NCBI GenBank assembly: GCA_009776445.1
Contig: WRNV01000013.1
Location: forward strand, 1 to 40,437
Reading direction: 5' to 3'
DNA from: Oscillospiraceae bacterium
GTDB lineage: Bacteria > Bacillota > Clostridia > Oscillospirales > Oscillospiraceae
Length of the DNA stretch: 40,437 nt
The notes beneath the pieces were generated by a model, which did not search any database, was not told the DNA's origin, and was given only the letters and a program-made list of their open reading frames with translations. The position numbers were made by a program, and so were the translations under genes. Numbering within the stretch: the stretch's first letter is position 1; each line of letters opens with the position of its first letter. This document shows, in pieces, positions 26,332-34,912 of this stretch.

Positions 26332-27219
26332 CTAAATAATTCTTAACGTAATAGTGTCAAGCAGCTTATTAGTGGAGTCATAAAGCATCAATGCTACTTG
26401 CCCGACATTTTTCACTTTATTGACAATTACAAGACCTGTGATGGGATCTACTGTCGCGTATGTTGGATTTGAAATCACCCATTTTATGTTCATGGTGATT
26501 GGCGCGCCGTCTAGCATCGCGTAAAATTGCGCAATGCTGCCTAAAGGCAGCGGCACATTGCTCGGCGAGGCTTTGCCATTGTAATAGATTTTATAGCCTT
26601 CCCCAACCGGATTGTCAACGACCGCAGGTGTGGCTCCCCTTCCAGGTTCGGAAACAATTGCCAGCGCGCCGTCAATGATTTCCAGTCTGCCTGTCGCGAT
26701 CAGTTTATTCGTATGTAACTCCGCTTGCGTGGCAATCAACTGGCCGTCGTCTAAAGACAGAGTGTACAAATCACGCGGCGGAAGGTTGCCAGGTAGTTCA
26801 TAATGCTTTCCAGCAGCATAATCGTAAATCTCTACATTTTTGTAGCCAACTCCTGAGCCGAAATAAACAGTCGCGCAGAATTCAGGCAGACCGTCGCCGT
26901 TTAGGTCAGCCAGGAAAACACTATTCATCACTCGGGTAAACCCTTGAGGTATGAGTTCTCTTTCGCCGCTAGCTTCAAGGGCAGTGATTTTTTCAGGCGT
27001 CCAACGGAACACAGTATTCGGGAATTCATCTAACACCAATTTCGAGTTCGTTCCCGGGTTTTGGCTCGGTAGCTTTATATTGAGGTTTTCTATCCATACA
27101 CGCGGCTGGAAAGTTTGGGCGTCTGAAGAAGTTTGATTATCTCCCGACGCAAAGACTGACAAAGATCCAATCATTAAAATCAAGAGTATGCTTACAAATG
27201 CTTTAACTTTTTTGTACAT
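26332..27219 (-). CDS. Secreted protein with DxNxDG (VCBS/FG-GAP-like) motif and C-terminal Ig-like domain
   Basis: 295 residues. Signal peptide MYKKVKAFVS with hydrophobic ILLILMIGSLSVFAS, cleavage expected near 24-26. There is no lipobox cysteine. The motif FLADLNGDGLPEF (D105, N107, D109) has the calcium-binding DxNxDG spacing, followed by VYFGSGVGYKNVEIYDY and a beta-rich region. A C-terminal Ig-like domain (about 215-295: WVISNPTYATVDPITGLV, ends ITLRII) resembles the BIG2-type ends of the GH76 protein and its small relative, which end VLRIV. Function is unknown; an extracellular sensor or binding protein is plausible. It has its own promoter and a terminator, so it is monocistronic. Confidence 0.8.
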   Translation of the reverse strand: MYKKVKAFVSILLILMIGSLSVFASGDNQTSSDAQTFQPRVWIENLNIKLPSQNPGTNSKLVLDEFPNTVFRWTPEKITALEASGERELIPQGFTRVMNSVFLADLNGDGLPEFCATVYFGSGVGYKNVEIYDYAAGKHYELPGNLPPRDLYTLSLDDGQLIATQAELHTNKLIATGRLEIIDGALAIVSEPGRGATPAVVDNPVGEGYKIYYNGKASPSNVPLPLGSIAQFYAMLDGAPITMNIKWVISNPTYATVDPITGLVIVNKVKNVGQVALMLYDSTNKLLDTITLRII

Positions 27220-27253
27220 ATTATCACCTCATTTATTGTTTATTACGATGTCA

Positions 27254-27282
27254 ATTGTATAATCAAGGAGCAGTATTGTCAA
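27254..27282 (-). promoter_or_regulatory. SigmaA promoter of the DxNxDG secreted protein gene
   Basis: On the minus strand TTGACA (27282-27277), a 17-nt spacer and TACAAT (27259-27254) lie 35 nt before the start codon. GAGGTGAT upstream of the ATG serves as the RBS. Confidence 0.65.
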
Positions 27283-27324
27283 GTATGAATGTTGATGATC
27301 TTACGATGATCTTATTGTAACATG

Positions 27325-27466
27325 GAAACTGTTCAGTGGGCATCCAAAAACACAGGTTGGTTACAGGCAACGCACTGGTACTGAGGTGAAAACTTGTACA
27401 ATTGTCAAAACTTGTGTGCGGAGCCTGTAACCATTGCGAGTTTTTGGACACCCACTGAACAGTTAC
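27325..27466. mobile_element. MITE-like element, copy 1
   Basis: The element starts CTGTTCAGTGGG (27329) and ends CCCACTGAACAG (27462), with terminal inverted repeats of about 22 bp (two mismatches). Inside is a second inverted pair GGTTACAGGC / GCCTGTAACC and a short ACTTGTACAATTGT region. The flanks carry the direct repeat GTAACATG (27317-27324 and 27467-27474), a candidate 8-bp target duplication if the ends are extended by four bases. It shares roughly 90% of bases with copy 2. There is no coding capacity. Confidence 0.8.
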
Positions 27467-27544
27467 GTAACATGTTACTCGACGCTACTATTCACTGGGT
27501 AGTCAGTAACAATTCATGTGTGGTAATGCGCAGGAAACCGGAGT

Positions 27545-27646
27545 ACTCCCCCTGTCGGCTACGCCGACATCCCCCTTTGAGAGGGAGACAACGTAAAATC
27601 CAAAGCCTCCCTCTCAGAGGGAGCGTTGCGAAGCGACGGAGGGAGT
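27545..27646. repeat. Palindromic intergenic repeat (CTCCCTC type)
   Basis: ACTCCCCCTGTCGGC... at the left and ...GCGACGGAGGGAGT at the right form imperfect ~40-bp inverted arms. Each arm has its own small hairpin (for example TGTCGGC-TAC-GCCGACA) and the arms meet at GAGAGGGAG / CTCCCTCTC. This type of imperfect palindrome resembles repeats I associate with Clostridia genomes; no transposase is present. Confidence 0.65.
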
Positions 27647-27785
27647 TCACCGCAGTTTGCTTTAGCGCTTTAAATAGCAATTGTGCCAAAATGGCATAAT
27701 TAAAAACTCCCTATCAACGGGGCGCGCCTTATTGAAAAATATAACGTATCTCGGAGAATCATCGACTGCGACAGAAATATGCAGG

Positions 27786-27810
27786 AGGGCGAACACATAG
27801 GTTCGTCCCT
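27786..27810 (+). terminator. Hairpin with T-rich 3' side upstream of the acyltransferase gene
   Basis: AGGGCGAAC pairs with GTTCGTCCCT (one bulge), followed on the + strand by an AT-rich stretch containing TTTTATTTTTT. The rest of 27220-27929 holds the two repeats, the promoter listed, and otherwise nothing I can assign. Confidence 0.35.
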
Positions 27811-27929
27811 ACAAAATTGGATTTTATTTTTTCTTGTAATATACCGCTTCCACTGATAGAATGTAGCTCGTGTTCGTTATTTCGACTATTTGATATCATA
27901 ATTCTATTGAAAGAAAAGGTATATTTTAT

Positions 27930-29183
27930 ATGATAGGTGAATTTAAAAGATTCGACATGGCACGGAAACCTAACAGGCAGTGGCGGGTGCTGTCGCCTGT
28001 GACGTGGCTGCTCAGCTACCCGAAAGCGATATCGCACCGCGCTAAGGTCAATAAGGACGGTATGCCGAAATGGCTCAAGCCACCTTATTTTCTGCTTTGC
28101 AACCACAACTCTTTTATGGACTTCATGATCCTAACAAAAGCGATTTTCCCTAAACGCGCCAATTACGTAGTGGCCATCGACGGATATATTGGCAGGGAAT
28201 GGCTGCTTCGGGCAGTCGGCGGCATATGCAACCGCAAATTCACCAAAAGCATCAACCTTGTTAGAAACATGCTCAGCGCGCGCGACAATGGAGATATCGT
28301 CGCGCTCTTCCCCGAGGCCAGGTACTCGCTTTGCGGGACTACAGCCGTGCTGCCGCACTCCCTAGGTAAGATGGTACGCAAGATGAACGTGCCGGTGGTG
28401 ACGCTTATCATGCACGGGCATCATATCAATTCCCCGTTTTGGAACACTGGCAACCGCAAGGTCAAACCGGTCGAATCCGAAATAAGCCTCCTACTGACCC
28501 AACAGGAGACTCAGGAACTTACCCCGGAAGAAATAAACGCCAGAATCGTCAAGGCGTTCCAATATGACGAATACGCGTGGCAGAAAGAGAGAAACATTCT
28601 GGTCAAAGACAAAACCCGCGCTGAGGGGCTGCACAAAGTGCTTTATCAGTGCCCCGCGTGTCACGTCGAATATAAGATGTCCTCCGAAAAAAGCGAGCTG
28701 CGTTGCGACAGTTGTGGAAAAATCTGGGAAATGGGCGAGGATGGGCAACTGAGCGCCAAGGCTGGGGAAACGGAGTTTTCCCACATCCCGCTTTGGTACG
28801 AATGGGAACGAGCTAACGTGCGCAAAGAAGTCGAAAGCTGCGCGTACTCCCAGGATATGGAAGTCCGCGTAGAGTCGTTGCCAAACTCGAAAGGGTTTGT
28901 GGTGTTCAAAGATATGGCTACTCTCACGCATAATATGGACGGGTTTAAGCTATCCGGAATATATGAAAACGAAGCGTTCAACCTGGTGTGGCAACCAACC
29001 TCGATGCACTCTTGCCATATAGAATACGACTATATGGGGCGGGGCGATTGCGTCGATTTAAACACAACCGACGATACGTTCTACCTTTTCCCTACAGGCA
29101 ACGCGTTCGCCATAACAAAAATCGCGCTAGCTACCGAAGAACTGTTTCGCCACTGTACACAGACCGTCAAGGCGGTTGAATAA
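27930..29183 (+). CDS. PlsC-like acyltransferase with C-terminal zinc ribbon
   Basis: 417 residues with no signal peptide. The acyltransferase motif I is NHNSFMDF (H59 and D64, the HX4D pair). Motif III is FPEAR (127-131) where FPEGTR is usual. A hydrophobic P-V-V-TLIMHGH segment follows. After the ~210-residue acyltransferase domain comes a zinc-ribbon pair CPAC (241-244) and CDSCG (259-263), then about 150 residues of unknown fold. Related proteins transfer acyl chains to lysophosphatidic acid or other glycerolipids at the membrane. The changed motif III and the zinc ribbon suggest a divergent substrate. AAAAGG lies 11 nt before the ATG. It is a single gene on the + strand between repeats and the GH38 terminator, with no visible link to the glycosidases. 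Confidence 0.85.
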   Translation: MIGEFKRFDMARKPNRQWRVLSPVTWLLSYPKAISHRAKVNKDGMPKWLKPPYFLLCNHNSFMDFMILTKAIFPKRANYVVAIDGYIGREWLLRAVGGICNRKFTKSINLVRNMLSARDNGDIVALFPEARYSLCGTTAVLPHSLGKMVRKMNVPVVTLIMHGHHINSPFWNTGNRKVKPVESEISLLLTQQETQELTPEEINARIVKAFQYDEYAWQKERNILVKDKTRAEGLHKVLYQCPACHVEYKMSSEKSELRCDSCGKIWEMGEDGQLSAKAGETEFSHIPLWYEWERANVRKEVESCAYSQDMEVRVESLPNSKGFVVFKDMATLTHNMDGFKLSGIYENEAFNLVWQPTSMHSCHIEYDYMGRGDCVDLNTTDDTFYLFPTGNAFAITKIALATEELFRHCTQTVKAVE

Positions 29184-29322
29184 TAACTATTTTGAACTAA
29201 AGCGGGCTTTGCCCACAACCCAAAGTGCTACGCCAGAATTCAGGAGTCAGGAGTCAGAATACGGGGGTTAGACGAGAGGATTTTCTTGTTTTTAATTTAC
29301 AGAAGATAACCATTAATGTACT

Positions 29323-29365
29323 AAAAAACACTGAAACACCCGCTAGAATAAGCGAGTGTTTCAGT
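29323..29365 (-). terminator. Terminator of the first GH38 gene
   Basis: ACTGAAACACcCGCT (29330-29344) pairs with AGCGaGTGTTTCAGT (29351-29365), a 15-bp stem with one mismatch. On the minus strand it is followed by G and six T (29328-29323). It is 55 nt after the stop. Confidence 0.9.
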
Positions 29366-29419
29366 TGCTATTAGTTGATTATTTATGGTTTTAAGTCTGT
29401 TTACGGTTCTATGCGCGCG

Positions 29420-32400
29420 TTAATCCAGCACTTGTAGTTTTTCCGTGAGCGGGATATATGTGCCGCCCTCCCACAGGAAGAGCGCGCACTTCACGCCTTC
29501 GGTATCAGCCGGTACGTTCACGGAGAGGTTATATACGCTTGAAGCTCCCGGAGCGATGGTTTTTGTATCGTTGCTCGTGGATATAAGACGCCCAACTTTG
29601 TCATACAGCGCTATTAGCAGCATCGCGTCAGTCGTCGGGTTAAGAGGGTTGTTGGCGACAGTCACAGTCGCGTCGAGCTTATTGCCCGCCGCCGCATCGA
29701 TGCTTGTCACCGGAGCGCCATTGCTTGTAAACGACGGTGTGATGCCCCAGTCAGGCGTTACATAAAATCCGTATAGCCTGGATACGACGGTTGCGTTGCC
29801 GATAAACTGCAAACAGATATCCTGATCGCCGGAAATGAAGTCGATGGGCGCGGTTACCTGTGTCCTAACTCCGTTAGTTCTCGCTACTGGTACTGTGCCA
29901 AGCAGTTTTCCGCCGGAATGGTTGAGCCGGACCTCTATTACGCCGTCGCTGGCAGTTCCGCTATTGGCGCTCTGATAGTCTATGGTGATCTGGGACGCGC
30001 CCTTGCCAAACGCGACGCCTCGGTATATCACCCAAGCGGTGGTCGCGAGCTGATCCATATAGCCGTTTTGCTTTCTGGGGGTCGCTCCGCTGAATGTGAC
30101 GTCCCTGACGCCATTCCAGGAGTTCGCGTCGACATAATCGAAGACGTCGAGGTTCTTTTCCAGTTTGTCATACATATATTTATTCAGGTTTGACAGGGCG
30201 AAGTTCAGCTCGTTTTGGCTCGCGTTCGGCGCGGCGATTATGGTTTCCGCCAGTTCGATCGCGTGATCCAAATTAGCTAGGCTCTTCCCTGAATATTTGG
30301 CCCTATCAAAGGTTTTGGCGTAGTCGATGTTCCATTGGAGAGCGTTTGAACCGCTCGGCGCTTGCGGGATAGAGATTGCTACGTCGTCAATGTAGGCAAG
30401 GAAATCGCCTCCAGCGACGCCGGCAGGTTTGTCAAAGCCGACGGATAGGCAGCGTAGGTTGCCTTCCGGCGCTACGTCATACAGGTCGACCGTCACTGTG
30501 ACCCACTCGCCTACAACGCCGCGCGGATACTGCGGATTATAGCGAACGCCGTCTTGGTCCACCGTCAGCGGCTTGTTGCGCAGCAGCGTACCGTTGGCGA
30601 ATTCTGTTCCGCCTCTCGCGAGCCCGCCGACAAAGCCGTGGTTATCGCTGTCATAAATTACGGCGTCAAAAGCGATATAACGGCTCAGCTCGTTTGTCGC
30701 GAAGAATTTGTAAGTCAGGACCATTCCAGGTTTTATTTGCATACGCTTTGTGGTGAGGTCGAAGTATATCCTTGCTGCTGTCGTGCCGGTAGTCGCCGTG
30801 CTGCCGGCAAACTTAAGCGACTGCGTCCCTGAGAAAGGTTTCTCGGTGGACGGTTCAAATATCCTGCCCGCTGTGTTGATGCTTGTCGCCGTATTTGACG
30901 TCCCGGCGTTGAGCGAGTAGAACATATCGGGATCCTCCGGCTCAAATCCGGTAAACCCTTTGAATATGTTGAAGACGTCATTGTCGTTGCGCTCTCTTTG
31001 GTCGTAAAGTTGCGATGCTGGCGTCAGCTTGGCTGGATTATCGACCAGGGTCGCCGCCAGAATGTAAACGTCTTCAAGGTTGGGGAGCGTCACGCCTGTC
31101 GCGGTTTCGGGTACGTCCAGCGCGTAGGAGAACATGTAGGTCGAAGCCGCTACGTTGTCTTTGCCGTCGGTGTGGCGGTGGGTAGCCATAAAGGCGGGCG
31201 TCTGTTTTTTCACATAACCCTTGTAACCTAGACCGTACATATCCCAGGCTGCTACATTCTCGGAATAGTCGCCAATCTCGACTGTCTGCGTATTTCCGCC
31301 GCCAAAGTTAAACGTCGCCGCGACGTCGCCGCGTGCAGAGACCGCGAGCAGATTGAGAACGCGCTGCGTTGTTGGCATATTTGCTGAAGTTGGCAGGGTT
31401 ATTGTTTGGCCTTTGAGCTCGACGGCGTTGTTTGAGCCATCGTCTTTGGGCCCCATAACATATTCCACTCCGCCGCTACTGATCTTATCGGGCACGAGTT
31501 CGGTTGGGTAAGCGTCGCCCATCATTGTCATGGCGCCGTCGCTTTTATTGTTGTTGGAAGAGAAAACATCCGCGTTGTAAGGAAGCGTCACTGCCAGGGA
31601 GGCGTTTTTCTGAGCCGGGGTCTGAGGGGGATTAAGCGTTAGCGCGAATGTCTTTATTCCATACTTGCCCAGCTCAAATTGAAGCGCTCCGCCCGAAACG
31701 GTAGCGGGGCCGATTGGTTCTTCCGACGCGTAGACTTCGCGCGCGCTGGCGATGCCGTTGCCCATGGAAAGCGTAGCGGCGGTGAGGGCCTTTCCTTTTG
31801 TTTCGTTCACGCGGACAATGATCTCGTCAGAGCGTTCGGCTTTCTTTATCGCGCGTATTATAATGTTGTCGGCACCTGGTATTGAAGCAAAGCTGTAGTC
31901 GTCTCCCAAGGTTCCGATGTGGGATACGGTCTGAAACGCGTTCATCGGCTGGTTAAACGCCTCGGCTTCCGCCTGTGTCAGATCGCCGTCTATTGAGTCG
32001 CCATGGGCATAAATAGCGTACGCGAAACGGTTTTCACCGACATCCTGGAACATCTGGTCAGAGGGTATCAGGACTTTGCTGTGGGTAAACTCTCCTGTGC
32101 CAGGCAGGTTCGCGCCGTATCCGGTGGTCGCCCCCCCAACGCTCGGCGGCGAGTGTATGAGGGATAGGCGCAAAACACTGTTGCTGAATTTATCAATGCC
32201 GTATTTGCTGTCGTTGATGATCGATACGCCGTAGCTGCCGTCCGTAGCCTTAAGGTTTGCCCACTTTTGATGCGGGACTTCGGCGCGGTTGCTCGTGGAG
32301 TTGCCGCGCTCTACGACGCCAAGGCCCAGGTCGAATGTAGCCCTGGGATTCGCCGACGTCAGGTCGAACACCGCTTTTAGCAGCGTTGAGCGTTCGTTCC

Positions 32401-34276
32401 AGTTGACTACATTGTCAACGCGGACGACGGCGCCGCCGGAGGCTAGGCTGACGATCTGGCTGTAGCTGGAGTTGCGGAAGGTCCTGTCGATCTTAAGCGC
32501 GACGCGCGCGGGCCCGTCTTCAACAACGGATATAGCTGGAGTCCCGGAAACATAGCCTTGAGGGGTTACGTTCCAATAATCCGCTAGGCGAATTTCCCAA
32601 GCTGACCACATCGAAGTGCCGCCTTCGTTGATTAGGCCCAGACGGATCGGGTTGTTTAGCAATTCTTTAGACAATTGCTTGTCAAAAATGCTTGATATAT
32701 TACCGTTATCGTCGATAGTTACTGTGTATTTATCGTTTGATAAGGCGCTTTCTGTTACGGTAAGCCCTGAAGCCAGCGAGCAAGGGGCTGCGGATGGACG
32801 GACGTTATATGTCCTGTATCCGACGGATTTTACATCGGCGATAAACGCAACCTCAAATTCATTGCCGTCTTGCGAAATGATTTGCGACGGAACTTCTGTC
32901 CCATCGGCGGCATACACGCGTACAGCGGGCGTCGGGGCGTTCATTGTAACTGTCGCCTGGACTACGTCTTTACGAGCGTATGATGTGGGATTGTTGACGA
33001 CGACTGGTACGCCTTGCGTCACAGATGTATTCATCATCGAGGCGACTCCGCCGACGCCGCCGGCATATTCGGCTGCGAACTGCTTGATGGCGACCATATA
33101 CTCGTTTCGGGAACGGTCATACACATAACTGGTGCTTGTGCCTGTCGTATCGTCATGGAACTGGTGGCTAATCACGCCCAGCCAGGCGGTAGTCAGGGCG
33201 ACAAGAGGATAGTCCGACTTCCCGAGCCACATAGAAGCGCTCGCGGCGCGCTCGGCGGCGTCGCCAAGCATTTCGGCGCGGCGGTTCCATCGTTTTCCTA
33301 TTGCCTGCGAGGTGTATGTCCCGGCGCCGTGGACCGAAATCAGGAGTTCTCCGTCATGGCTCGGCAGGGCGTCTATTTCGGCTTGCGTCATGTCTTTATA
33401 GGCTTGGTCTGTTGTTGCGTTAATGACATTTACATTAGTTGGCGTGTTTTGGCTTTGCTCCAGCAGGACCCGGCCAACAGAGTACGGGTCGGCGCTTCCG
33501 CCCGAGTCGCCTGTTCCAAACCAGACGTTTACGGCGTTATAGCCTTTGCTCTTGTTGTTGTTGAGCCTGTTATTCCAAGAGCTGTTTGTGCGTACGTTTT
33601 GCGCGGTCCCGGGCCAGTTCACGTTGATATTGGCGATAACAAAGTTGCCGTCCGGCCCATACCAGCGTCCGGTGCCGCCAGTGCTTGTGCCTGTGCCCCA
33701 CGGCATGTCCGACATGTTCGCGCCCTGCTGCGCAAGCTTCGCCGTGGCAAAGCCGATTATGTTGGAATGCGCGGCGATCGATGGCAGCGCATAGCCGAAA
33801 CCGAAGCAGTCAGGCAGGAATATGTCTTTTGATCTCTGCCCGTAATTGTCTTCTATGTAGTTATTGCCGTAGAGGAAGTTGCGAAACAGCGCCTCGGGCG
33901 ACGGGGTGTTTACATCGCCGTTCTCCCATCCGCTGCCTCCAAAGTTCCAATTGCCGCTTTTCATATAGTCCTTCAGGATTTCATTCTCTTCGGGGTAGTA
34001 TTCTTCAACAAGCTGATATCTGCGCGCTCCCTCCAGATTGAACTTGTAGTCCGGGTATTTCTCAAATAGCGCGAAATTTTCGTAAAGCGTCGCTGGATGA
34101 AGCGTTTCTATGGTATACTCCAGCGGCCAGTCCCACACGGTGTCCCAGTGAGACGTGGATGTTACGTATATTCGGTCGGCGGTAAGGTAGTATTCACCGG
34201 CTGCGAGCGCCGGTACTGATAAAACGGATAATGCGATGCTGATGGCTAATAACGACGTCAAAATTCTCTTTTTCAA
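29420..34276 (-). CDS. Secreted GH38 alpha-mannosidase with CBM, FIVAR-like and FLW modules
   Basis: 1618 residues. The start is TTG, preceded by AGGAGTG at 6 nt. Signal peptide 1-26 (ends PALAAG). GH38 features: SHWDTVWDWP with zinc ligands H43 and D45, LPDCFGFG with nucleophile D156, HQFHDDTTGTS with H374/D375 in the second zinc-ligand region, and HGAGTYTSQ at 316. The central and beta-sandwich domains run to about 880. A GH38-associated beta domain lies at about 886-1093, a jelly-roll CBM 1116-1306, FIVAR-like helices 1312-1372, a CBM6-like module 1385-1504 and a C-terminal module 1520-1618 with ALFLWEGGTYIPL. GH38 enzymes are zinc-dependent retaining exo-alpha-mannosidases that remove alpha-1,2, -1,3 or -1,6 mannose from N-glycans and mannan. 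It is transcribed divergently from a second GH38 gene and ends at a strong terminator. Confidence 0.92.
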   Translation of the reverse strand: MKKRILTSLLAISIALSVLSVPALAAGEYYLTADRIYVTSTSHWDTVWDWPLEYTIETLHPATLYENFALFEKYPDYKFNLEGARRYQLVEEYYPEENEILKDYMKSGNWNFGGSGWENGDVNTPSPEALFRNFLYGNNYIEDNYGQRSKDIFLPDCFGFGYALPSIAAHSNIIGFATAKLAQQGANMSDMPWGTGTSTGGTGRWYGPDGNFVIANINVNWPGTAQNVRTNSSWNNRLNNNKSKGYNAVNVWFGTGDSGGSADPYSVGRVLLEQSQNTPTNVNVINATTDQAYKDMTQAEIDALPSHDGELLISVHGAGTYTSQAIGKRWNRRAEMLGDAAERAASASMWLGKSDYPLVALTTAWLGVISHQFHDDTTGTSTSYVYDRSRNEYMVAIKQFAAEYAGGVGGVASMMNTSVTQGVPVVVNNPTSYARKDVVQATVTMNAPTPAVRVYAADGTEVPSQIISQDGNEFEVAFIADVKSVGYRTYNVRPSAAPCSLASGLTVTESALSNDKYTVTIDDNGNISSIFDKQLSKELLNNPIRLGLINEGGTSMWSAWEIRLADYWNVTPQGYVSGTPAISVVEDGPARVALKIDRTFRNSSYSQIVSLASGGAVVRVDNVVNWNERSTLLKAVFDLTSANPRATFDLGLGVVERGNSTSNRAEVPHQKWANLKATDGSYGVSIINDSKYGIDKFSNSVLRLSLIHSPPSVGGATTGYGANLPGTGEFTHSKVLIPSDQMFQDVGENRFAYAIYAHGDSIDGDLTQAEAEAFNQPMNAFQTVSHIGTLGDDYSFASIPGADNIIIRAIKKAERSDEIIVRVNETKGKALTAATLSMGNGIASAREVYASEEPIGPATVSGGALQFELGKYGIKTFALTLNPPQTPAQKNASLAVTLPYNADVFSSNNNKSDGAMTMMGDAYPTELVPDKISSGGVEYVMGPKDDGSNNAVELKGQTITLPTSANMPTTQRVLNLLAVSARGDVAATFNFGGGNTQTVEIGDYSENVAAWDMYGLGYKGYVKKQTPAFMATHRHTDGKDNVAASTYMFSYALDVPETATGVTLPNLEDVYILAATLVDNPAKLTPASQLYDQRERNDNDVFNIFKGFTGFEPEDPDMFYSLNAGTSNTATSINTAGRIFEPSTEKPFSGTQSLKFAGSTATTGTTAARIYFDLTTKRMQIKPGMVLTYKFFATNELSRYIAFDAVIYDSDNHGFVGGLARGGTEFANGTLLRNKPLTVDQDGVRYNPQYPRGVVGEWVTVTVDLYDVAPEGNLRCLSVGFDKPAGVAGGDFLAYIDDVAISIPQAPSGSNALQWNIDYAKTFDRAKYSGKSLANLDHAIELAETIIAAPNASQNELNFALSNLNKYMYDKLEKNLDVFDYVDANSWNGVRDVTFSGATPRKQNGYMDQLATTAWVIYRGVAFGKGASQITIDYQSANSGTASDGVIEVRLNHSGGKLLGTVPVARTNGVRTQVTAPIDFISGDQDICLQFIGNATVVSRLYGFYVTPDWGITPSFTSNGAPVTSIDAAAGNKLDATVTVANNPLNPTTDAMLLIALYDKVGRLISTSNDTKTIAPGASSVYNLSVNVPADTEGVKCALFLWEGGTYIPLTEKLQVLD

Positions 34277-34437
34277 TTAATTCACTCCTAAACTCAAATT
34301 ATTTGGACAGTAATTATTTGGACACTTTATCTCTTTTTTCATTTTCTTCCGCTGAAATGACGCACAAATTGCAATAGCGAATTGTACGCAAAGGAGCCAC
34401 AACGTCCCCCCCAGGATGTGACTGACCTTATGTAGTG

Positions 34438-34466
34438 ATTATAAAGCAGTATCGCCAGATTAGCAA
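34438..34466 (-). promoter_or_regulatory. Promoter of the first GH38 gene
   Basis: On the minus strand TTGCTA (34466-34461), a 17-nt spacer and TATAAT (34443-34438). Confidence 0.65.
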
Positions 34467-34509
34467 CAAAATTTATGACGATTATTAACAATATTCTGAC
34501 CCTCGGTAA

Positions 34510-34642
34510 CTGTTCAGTGTCATCCAAAAACACAGGTTAGTTACAGGCAACGCACTAGTACTGCGATGAAAACTTGTACAATTGTACAAACTTGTGTGCG
34601 GAGCCTGTAACCATTGCGAGTTTTTTGGATGACACTGAACAG
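34510..34642. mobile_element. MITE-like element, copy 2
   Basis: It has perfect 21-bp terminal inverted repeats starting CTGTTCAGTGTCATCC and the same internal layout as copy 1. The left end may extend to 34505 (GGTAA); CCCTC at 34500-34504 and 34643-34647 is a candidate 5-bp target duplication. It lies between the -35 boxes of the two divergent GH38 promoters. Confidence 0.85.
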
Positions 34643-34686
34643 CCCTCATAATACCAAAAAAAGCCCTAAATAGGCTAAATATCCCA

Positions 34687-34715
34687 TTGACTAAAACGAC
34701 CTGGTCCTGTATTAT
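34687..34715 (+). promoter_or_regulatory. Promoter of the second GH38 gene
   Basis: TTGACT (34687-34692), a 17-nt spacer and TATTAT (34710-34715), giving a leader of about 190 nt. Confidence 0.65.
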
Positions 34716-34912
34716 TTTGATAGCCGCAACCTGCTTATTTATTAACCGAAAACATAGCGTCTGACGCTATAAGGGCGCCTCGTGAGCGGAGTCTATCCTG
34801 GGGGGGAGTTTTCAGTTGAGAATCGGATAGCAGCGCGGCGAAATTCGCAATGATCAAGCGCAAAAAACATATTAGAAATTCACACCAATAGCAAAAAGGA
34901 GGAACTATTTTA

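Larger units (their letters stand above)
34277..34912. promoter_or_regulatory. Divergent control region of the two GH38 genes
   Basis: The 636 bases hold a minus promoter (34438-34466), a MITE copy (34510-34642), a plus promoter (34687-34715), and long leaders of about 150 and 190 nt. Both leaders contain the same 13-mer ATCCTGGGGGGGA in transcript sense (complement of 34405-34417, and 34795-34807). The plus leader also has the hairpin ATAGCGT-CTG-ACGCTAT (34754-34770). No gene is supported. Confidence 0.65.

Noticed and set aside
27394-27699. Open frames across the repeats at 27394-27699
   Set aside because: They run through the MITE and the palindromic repeat and encode low-complexity residues without an SD.
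33014-33832. 272-codon open frame on the + strand
   Set aside because: It is antisense within the GH38 gene, has no SD and a composition typical of a shadow frame.
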